A DNA stretch of 64,000 nucleotides from Linanthus parryae (Eukaryota > Streptophyta > Magnoliopsida > Ericales > Polemoniaceae): contig JALGPY010000007.1 in NCBI GenBank assembly GCA_023055425.1, forward strand, positions 12,844,001 to 12,908,000, read 5' to 3'. Shown in pieces: positions 57,791 to 64,000 of this stretch (position 1 is the stretch's first letter; each line of letters begins with the position of its first letter). Both the position numbers and the translations under genes were made by a program. The notes beneath the pieces were generated by a model that ran no database searches, was not told the origin of the DNA, and saw only the letters and a list, made by a program, of their open reading frames with translations.

Positions 57791-58315
57791 AAACCCACCA
57801 CGCCTCACCGCTAACTCCGTCACATTCCCAATCACCTCCCTCACTCTCCCCTCAAAACCCACTTTCCTCTCCCCATCAACAAGTAAAACACTACAATTGA
57901 CCGTATCGTGAACTGGGTCAACGCTCTGGTTGAAGAAGTCAACGGTGTCGTAGCGGAGGAAGCAGCCGTCGAGGTAGATTCTGGCGGAGATGGAGGGGAG
58001 GCAGTGGGGGAGTCTTGTACGGCTCACGGCGTAGCAGAGGAGGCAGTCGGTGTGGGAGAGGTCGTTGTGGCATTGGGCTAGGCCGTAGATGGGTGTGGTG
58101 GTGGAGTTGATGATGTGGTGGCCGTAGTGGTGGTTGCCGACGAGAGTCGAGAGAACTTCCATTTCTCTGACGAAGTTGGGGATGTAGCCCCGCCGCGGCG
58201 GCGTGGAGTTGCCGCAGAAGAGTCCGGCCTCGGTGATTCGTGGGTCGGAGAGGGATTGAGAGAAGAAACTGAAGAAAATTAGCAGAAGGAGATGGAGATT
58301 GAGATGCACCCACAT
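57791..58315 (-). pseudogene. Cysteine-rich receptor-like kinase, 5' part (split gene)
   Basis: First 175 codons of the CRK gene. A signal peptide MWVHLNLHLLLLIFFSFFSQ is followed by the first DUF26 domain. Its C-x8-C-x2-C core reads CHNDLSHTDCLLC, after GLFCGNSTPPRRGYIPNF and before YLDGCFLRYD. The frame is open up to the Copia border. Across the empty site it would continue in frame (RRGGF then AVWEGEG) into 52973. As it stands, translation would run a few codons into antisense Copia LTR and stop. The start ATG lies in the first unit of a 148-bp tandem repeat. Confidence 0.88.
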
Positions 58316-58745
58316 GGTGTTCGACGAAATGCTTCTGAGAGAGAATTGAGTTTTTCCAGAGATTTTGAAGGTGAGAAAGCAGAGATGGGGTTGTTTCTGT
58401 GATGGGTTTGCTCAATGCTCACTGATTCTGTGGAAGACCTTTTTGGGGTTGCAACACCCACAAGGTGTTCGACGAAATGTTTCTGAGAGAGAATTGAGTG
58501 TTCTGGCTGGGTTAAGGAGGAGAAGCTATGAAGAAGAGATGGGTTTGTTTGTGTGATGGTTTTGCTCACTGATTCTGTGGAAAACCTCTTCGGGGTTGCA
58601 ACACCCACAAGGTGTTCGACGAAATGCTTGTGAGAGAGAATTGATTTTTTTCTGGAAGCTATGAAGAGGAGATTTTGAAGGTGAGAAAGCAGATATGGGG
58701 TTTGTTTGTGTGATGGGATGGCTCAGACCTTTTTGGGGTTGCAGA
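58311..58745 (-). repeat. Three ~148-bp tandem repeats spanning the CRK start
   Basis: GGTGTTCGACGAAATG recurs at 58316, 58464 and 58611, each followed by GAGAGAGAATTGA and later TTGGGGTTGCAACACCC or similar. Spacing is 148 and 147 bp. The first unit overlaps the start codon (minus-strand ACACCATGTGGGTG). The other units have ACACCTTGTGGGTG at the same place and no ATG. Confidence 0.85.
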
Positions 58746-59085
58746 GTGTGATGATTTTATTGGGTGAAAAATGGCAAGGAATTGAAGAGGAGATGACTAC
58801 CATGTCTTTTTCGTCTTCTTCTTTCTGGTGTTCCCACTGCTTTAGTAAAAGGTAATTCTTGTCTTTCTCTGGTTGGGTTGAGGGTGATTGGGACATTGAT
58901 GTTCTACCATACTTTGAAATCCAAGTTCCAGTCCCCACCCTTGGTCATGTTTGACAATTTTCTGTTGCATGCAACATAAAATCATGTGTTGTTGCGAGAA
59001 AAAGTTCTTGTGAAACGGTCGGTGCAGCAGAGAGCACGTCTACTCTGGAAACAAAGTGAAGTAAGAGAAATTTTTAGATACTCCA
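58746..59085. other. Intergenic upstream of the CRK gene
   Basis: Probably the CRK promoter region. No supported frame or repeat. Confidence 0.4.
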
Positions 59086-59284
59086 AGAGCACCACGTAAG
59101 CGAGACACTTGGTGCTCCACACCATTCATTAACTGACACATGTCCCACTAGGATTAACCACTACCCCTATAGGTTATAGAAAAAAAACAGCATACTACTT
59201 GACTATTTTCTCTCTGCCACTCACCCCACTTTTATTACACATGTTGAAATGTGAGTGGAATGGAGCACCACGTGGATTTGCTCT
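59086..59284. mobile_element. MITE candidate with AGAGCACCACGT-type ends
   Basis: AGAGCACCACGTAAGC at the left and the inverse of the right end (AGAGCAAATCCACGTGG) share the first six bases. TTGGTGCTCCA pairs with TGGAGCACCA inside, and ACACATGT recurs in both arms. Flanking duplication unclear. Confidence 0.4.
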
Positions 59285-59603
59285 ATGAGCACCTAAGAAT
59301 TGCTCGTGAAGTAGGCCTTTGAGTGGGTCGGTTCCGACCCAAGTCGGTTCTAACCCGAATCATAAATAGTCTTTCGAAACCCAACTTTAATCCTTCAAAC
59401 ACGAAACTCCAATTATTCGAAGTAAGCTGATCGACGCTAATATACGTGTTGTGCACATTGTGACAACGATGACCTCAATTATGGGTTTGGATTTGCTCCG
59501 GTAGTCAGTGTACCGTAAATATGATGTTCGAATTCGACGGTCTCAGTTATGACACGTAGCATAATCAATGAAAGCTCAAAACTAATCCCACACACATTGT
59601 TAG
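59285..59603. other. Intergenic, no feature seen
   Basis: No frame, terminal repeat or RNA gene is supported between the MITE candidate and the second Mutator-like element. Confidence 0.5.
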
Positions 59604-59612
59604 TTGTTTTTA

Positions 59613-60785
59613 AGGTCAATTACTTATTAGCCACCTCCAGTTTGGGGTAATGATCCATGTACCATCCCCAGTTTTGAAACCCGCTTATTGTCACTTCCAG
59701 TTTTTTATTGTTTGCAATCAACAACTGGCATCTTTTCCATCCAAAATTTTCCGTCAGTTAACGGTTTTTCAGGGACATAATGGTACAATTACAAAAAATA
59801 TGAACATGAAGAACTACCACCACCCAACGCCAACTTAAACCCAGAATCCGGCACAAAATTTCGGCAGAATTCTTTCTCTCTTTGTCCCAACTTTCAAGTT
59901 AGAAAATCACCATTAGCTTACCAAAAAGAACAAAAAACCCAGAATCCGGCGAACATCCTCCATCTTTCTCGCTGGAAAACGGCATTAATGGCATTGAGCC
60001 CGAACTCAGATTGAGGAACAACTAATACCAATCGACAGAAACACCAAAGCCACCACCGCCGCCGCTACCACTATCAACACCACCGTGGCACCACTGCTAC
60101 CATCAACAAACCCAGAATCCGGCAACCCATGTTTCGGAATCGCAAATTGCAACAACCCCTAAACTACACAGACCATAAAATTAGATCTTTTCAAGAGATT
60201 AGCACAAATCATGTCTCGAATCAAAACCCTAAATTGGAATCCCAAATCCATATTCAGATTTTCAGATCCCCAGACCAATTGAAAGATTAGAGAAAGAGTC
60301 TGAGAGAGAACCAACCAAGTCACGAATCGATCAATCGAAGAAGAAGAAGCTAGAGGATGTGCGGCTCGATGATGGGTTTTTTCGATTACCCAATCTGTTC
60401 GATCGGCGGCCAATGAATTTCTTCGATGCTTTTCTTCTCTGATGCTTTTTTCTCCTCCCTCTTCTCCTTCGTCTAACTTCGTTCTCCTTTACTGCGTCCT
60501 TTTTTTCAGAAGATAATCTACTTTTTTTTTTTGCAAACCTGAAGACAATCTGCTGCGTACTCTGTTCTTCTTCTTTGTCTTATTTTCTTTTCTTTTTTTA
60601 ATATGAAACTAATTTTTTAAATGACGATTATACCCGTAACATTGTTAAAAGTTTGACGAAAAAGTAACCCCCGTTGTTAATAGTTTACAATCACCAACTG
60701 GAGGTGGCAATAAGCATATTTGGAAACTGGGGGTGGTACATGGATCATTAACCCAAACTGGAGGTGGCTAATACGTAATTGACCC
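59613..60785. mobile_element. Mutator-like element, non-autonomous (1173 bp)
   Basis: The left end AGGTCAATTACTTATTAGCC and the inverse of the right end (GGGTCAATTACGTATTAGCC) stay closely similar for about 110 bp and loosely for about 170. A perfect 9-bp duplication TTGTTTTTA flanks it (59604-59612, 60786-60794). The inside is higher in C and has CCACCGCCGCCG repeats, CAGAATCCGGC repeated three times and a GAAGAAGAAG tract. That composition is more like a gene's 5' region than a MITE core, so it may be a Pack-MULE. The minus-strand frame 60413-60159 is not recognisable. Confidence 0.9.
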
Positions 60786-60794
60786 TTGTTTTTA

Positions 60795-61681
60795 TTCATA
60801 CCAATGTTATGATATAGACCAAAGTGCCCATAAATCCCAAATTAGTTCACGTCTCTCTCTCTCTCTCTAATCCCTCGTGCTTTCTGCTGAACGAATCAAG
60901 ATCTCAAAGCTGAAATATTTCTTTCCGTTGATGATAATGTCCTTCTCAACATCGTCGATGACTTTGTGCTCTCCGGCTCTTGCAATCAGTCGCTGAAGTT
61001 CTTATATTGCACATTGAAAAAAAAAATATGTTTGATTTTACGAATTCTTAATTCAGTTTTGATATCATCTGCTTTCTTCTTATCTCCATTTCTGACATCA
61101 TAATCATATTGCTGAATCTCAACAATGGTAAGGAACATGGAAAACACATTATTCCAATTCTAATTCTAATTTGACTGGGTTGGTTTAGAAATTGCCAACA
61201 ATCTTTCTACAATTGATTGTCAGGGGATGAGTGTCGCGGATGCGACGGAAGCTGTTACCGTGGCTGATGTGACGATGACTTATAGAGGATGTAATGATTC
61301 AGGAGATGAATGGAGAGGTATATATGAGAGTTTGAGAAGAAAACGTTGTGTGTGAGTTTAATTTGTGAGTTTTATCTTTGTCATTTGATAGTGAACGTGT
61401 CATTACCTATATCATTGTATTGAATAGAGATATGAAAGAAGAGTTAATTGATTATGCAACACTATCATTGAACACACATATTTCACAACTCATCTCAAAA
61501 GATAGTCCTTTTTTTACCAACCAAAAGTTGAACCCCACCCCTTTCCTCTCTCCTTTTGTAACGTGATATAGGGTGCGTTTGGCACATTGTTTTTTTTTTT
61601 TTGGTTTTTGGTGGAAAAACCAAATGGTTTTTATTTTGTGTTTGGTTGGGGTGGTTTAAATTCTGGTTTTTAAACTAGTCT
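60795..61681. other. Intergenic, no supported gene
   Basis: CT-rich start near 60852-60870, then exon-like but frame-broken sequence at 60950-61350 with no domain I recognise. From about 61569 a GGTGCGTTTGGCACATTG sequence with GGTTTTT repeats looks like one end of a MITE cut off by the LINE tail at 61682. Confidence 0.35.
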
Positions 61682-64000
61682 TTTTTTTTTTTTGAGACTG
61701 ATTTCCATTGAAGACTAAACAGAAACACAATGTCCTTCACTACTGGTACAGTTTTTCACCCACAGAGGGGTGTTGTCTCTTTGAAAAGTAACAGTAGAGT
61801 TGTCCTCTTTAGCACAGCAAGCCAACTGATGGGCAACATTATTCGTGGCACGGGGGGCGAACTGTATGTGGAGGTTCCACAAACTTCTACCAATCTCACC
61901 AATGTCTTCAATCACCATCCCAACTTCTGTGATGTCTTCTTCTAAGCTTCCCTTCATGGTCCGATTGATTTGATCGATGAGCGACTTGGCGTCTCCTTCC
62001 AAGATGATCTCGCTACAGCTAAAGCCCATACTCATTCTAATGGCTTCAAGGGCTGCCAGAGCTTCGGTGTGTTTTGCCGAAATGCCGGACCTAACTGTGG
62101 TGGATGATCCAGCTAGAACTTCGCCCTTATCGTCTCTGATAATTACCCCAATTCCAGCTCTGTTTGAGACAGAGCACCATGCACCGTCGAAGTTTGTTTT
62201 AATAGCACCGCAAGGAGGTTTTTGCCAGTGTTGCCGCTGTTGAGACTCAGAGATACGTCCATTGGAACTAGCTTCCAGGTTTCCCAGTTCAGAAATTGTT
62301 TGACGAATTTCCTCGCAAATTTGATCAACTGGGATTTCTCTATTGCGGAATAAGGCGCTGTTACTAGCACGCCAAATCCACCAAGTTGTGACTGCGAAGG
62401 GGACGAGCTCTGCTGGACTTAACAAATCCAACCAGTAGCAAGCCCAATCGGAGAATAAACCCGGCTGTTTTGAAATAAAAATACCATTCTCAACTCGATC
62501 CCAAACCTGCCTCGCCACATTACATAAGCCCAGTGCATGCGATGAAGATTCTCCCAACATTCCACATCCCACACAGAAATTGGGTACCTGAATGTTTCGT
62601 TTTCTTAGATTGTCAACAGTGGGGATCCCATTGTGTATACAACGCCACAAGTGATGCTGAATTTTTGACGGGACTTTTATCTTCCAAATTTTCTCCATGG
62701 GTTTTAAGGGATTAATCGAGGAGCCTTCACTTTGTTCTCTATCAAGAAGCCTTTGGGCTTGAGCGTACCCCGTCTTGATCGTATAGTGCCCCGAGTCTGA
62801 GTAGTGCCAAAAAACTGTGTCTTCTCTTGTCCTAGCTGGGAGCTGAATACGTTGGACTTCCATCACGTCAATACCCGCCAGATGTTCTTCTAAGGCTTGT
62901 GTGTTCCAAGTTCTATCCTCCTTGATCAAATCTGAAACTTTTAGCTCTTGATTGGCCGGTTGAACGTAAAGTTTTAGCGACGGTTCCCGTGGGATCCATT
63001 TATCCAAAATCTGGATTTTTCTACCATCACCCACTCTCCATCGTAAACCCGAATCTAGTAGCTTTCTCCCAACAAGAATACTCCTCCAAGCATATGACGG
63101 GGCTGAACCCACCTCAGCTTGTAAAAACTCTTTATTCTTGAAATACTTGGCCTTTAGAACTCTACTAAGGAGGGAATTGGGGTACCTTATGATCCTCCAA
63201 CTTTGTTTTGCCAACATTGCATCATTGAAAAGTTTGAGATCCTTAAAAGCTAGTCCTCCTCGGTTTTTTGGCGTTGTATCCTCTTCCACTTGATCCACGA
63301 GATACCCCTTTGTTTTTCGGCTTTGCTCCACCAAAATTGTCGAATGAGTTGTTCCATTCTATCACAAGTGCTATCGGGTAGCTTGAAACAAGACATTGCA
63401 TATGTAGGCAAGGCTTGGGCAATAGTACGAATGAGGACCTCTTTCCCACCTGCTGAAAGAGTACGCTCCTTCCAACCTTTTAGCTTAGAAATCAATCTAT
63501 CAATCAAGTGAGCAAAAGTGATAACCTTCTTCCTTCCCATGGTGGTAGGCAGTCCCAAATAGCTATCATATTGGGCCACCTCTTTGATTCCAACATGATC
63601 CATAATCTCCTTCTTCACAGCATCGATGGTATTAGAGGAAAAAACTATTGCAGATTTCTCAATATTGAGTTGTTGGCCTGAAGCTCGACCATACAAGTCA
63701 ATGATGTCCATCAGCTTCGTCACACTTTCCGTATTGGCCTGTGTAAAGAAAAGACTATCATCAGCAAAAAATAAATGGGAGACTACTGGACCTCCCCTAG
63801 ATGCTGTAACCCCCTCTAGCTCCCCTTCCTCAACCGCTGCCGAGACAGATCTAGAGAGCATCTCACTACAAAGAAGAAATAGATAGGGGGAGAGAGGGCA
63901 CCCCTGTCTAAGCCCCCTTTGGGGAGTCACTTGCCCCATAATAAGTCCTTTTCTGACGAAGCTATATGAGACTGTAGTGACACAGTTCATAACTGTCGTG
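61682..64000 (-). mobile_element. L1-type LINE, 3' portion (runs off the window)
   Basis: A T run at 61682-61693 is the poly(A) tail of a minus-strand LINE. Inward lie ORF2 C-terminal domains in the right order: RNase H, zinc region, then reverse transcriptase, up to the window edge. The 5' end, ORF1 and the endonuclease domain are outside. It is much better preserved than the LINE remnant at 23.9 kb, so it is fairly young. Confidence 0.9.
61715..63990 (-). pseudogene. LINE ORF2: RT, zinc-binding and RNase H domains
   Basis: Reverse transcriptase reads 63990 down to about 63270: QRGLRQGCPLSPYLFLLC, then HLFFADDSLFF with the FADD catalytic motif, GQQLNIEKS, SYLGLPTTMGRKK and FWWS. A second frame takes over with GGLAFKDLKLFNDAMLAKQSWR and continues to the stop at 61715. 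It carries the zf-RVT block (CVGCGMLGESSSHALGLC) and RNase H (TNFDGAWCSVSNRAGIGVIIRDD ... APRATNNVAHQLA). The two frames overlap at about 63250-63334. The only break is a one-base shift at the T6 run 63264-63269; one extra base there would join the domains. Upstream RT is beyond the window. Confidence 0.9.

Noticed and set aside
60159..60413. 84-aa minus-strand frame in the second Mutator-like element
   Set aside because: No known domain and no supporting splice or promoter signals; kept only as part of a possible captured segment.
60940..61360. A small gene between the Mutator-like element and the LINE
   Set aside because: Some exon-like composition, but no open frame beyond about 60 codons and no domain.

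Overview
The window is nuclear DNA from a flowering plant, most likely a eudicot. It is AT-rich and intron-rich, its genes are plant-specific families, and more than half of it is transposable-element (TE) sequence. I could not identify the species.

There are four host genes. (1) A raffinose synthase (GH36) gene on the minus strand, 14431-17457, four exons, 780 aa, intact. (2) An HFM1/MER3 (plant RCK) meiotic DNA helicase on the plus strand, 33527-41717. I could splice 27 exons into one open frame of 1226 aa, including a 22-nt and an 18-nt micro-exon and one GC-AG intron. (3) A cytochrome c oxidase subunit 5c gene on the plus strand, CDS 45832-46035, behind a roughly 2.2-kb leader intron. (4) A cysteine-rich receptor-like kinase (CRK) on the minus strand, 48597-58315, whose first coding exon is split by a very young Copia element. 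Removing that element and one copy of its 5-bp target duplication gives an uninterrupted 643-aa frame.

Region by region. 1-9.1 kb is a nest: a degenerate Copia element interrupted by a minus-strand Ty3-type element with a 3.15-kb LTR, whose gag is itself interrupted by another LTR-type element. 9.2-14.4 kb holds a Stowaway MITE and a 5'-truncated Copia flanked by 340-bp direct repeats of host sequence. 14.4-17.6 kb is raffinose synthase. 17.96-22.6 kb is an intact Copia with identical LTRs, about 0.5 kb upstream of the raffinose synthase start. 23.4-32.4 kb is a dense strip of small elements: a LINE inside a LINE, a Mutator-like element carrying a solo LTR, hAT, Harbinger/Tourist and Stowaway MITEs, and a SINE-like unit. 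32.5-41.8 kb is HFM1. 43.4-46.1 kb is COX5C. 48.3-58.7 kb is an Au-like SINE, then the CRK gene with a MITE and a TRIM array in its introns and the second young Copia in its exon. 59.6-60.8 kb is a second Mutator-like element. 61.7 kb to the window end is the 3' half of a minus-strand LINE.

The host genes act in unrelated processes (oligosaccharide synthesis, meiotic crossover, respiration, signalling) and form no pathway. The most notable features are two full-length Copia elements that look recently active (identical LTRs, intact single ORFs, perfect 5-bp target duplications), one of them breaking a receptor kinase; the long direct repeats around the truncated Copia; and several elements with perfect target-site duplications. 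I saw no new enzymatic or defence system.
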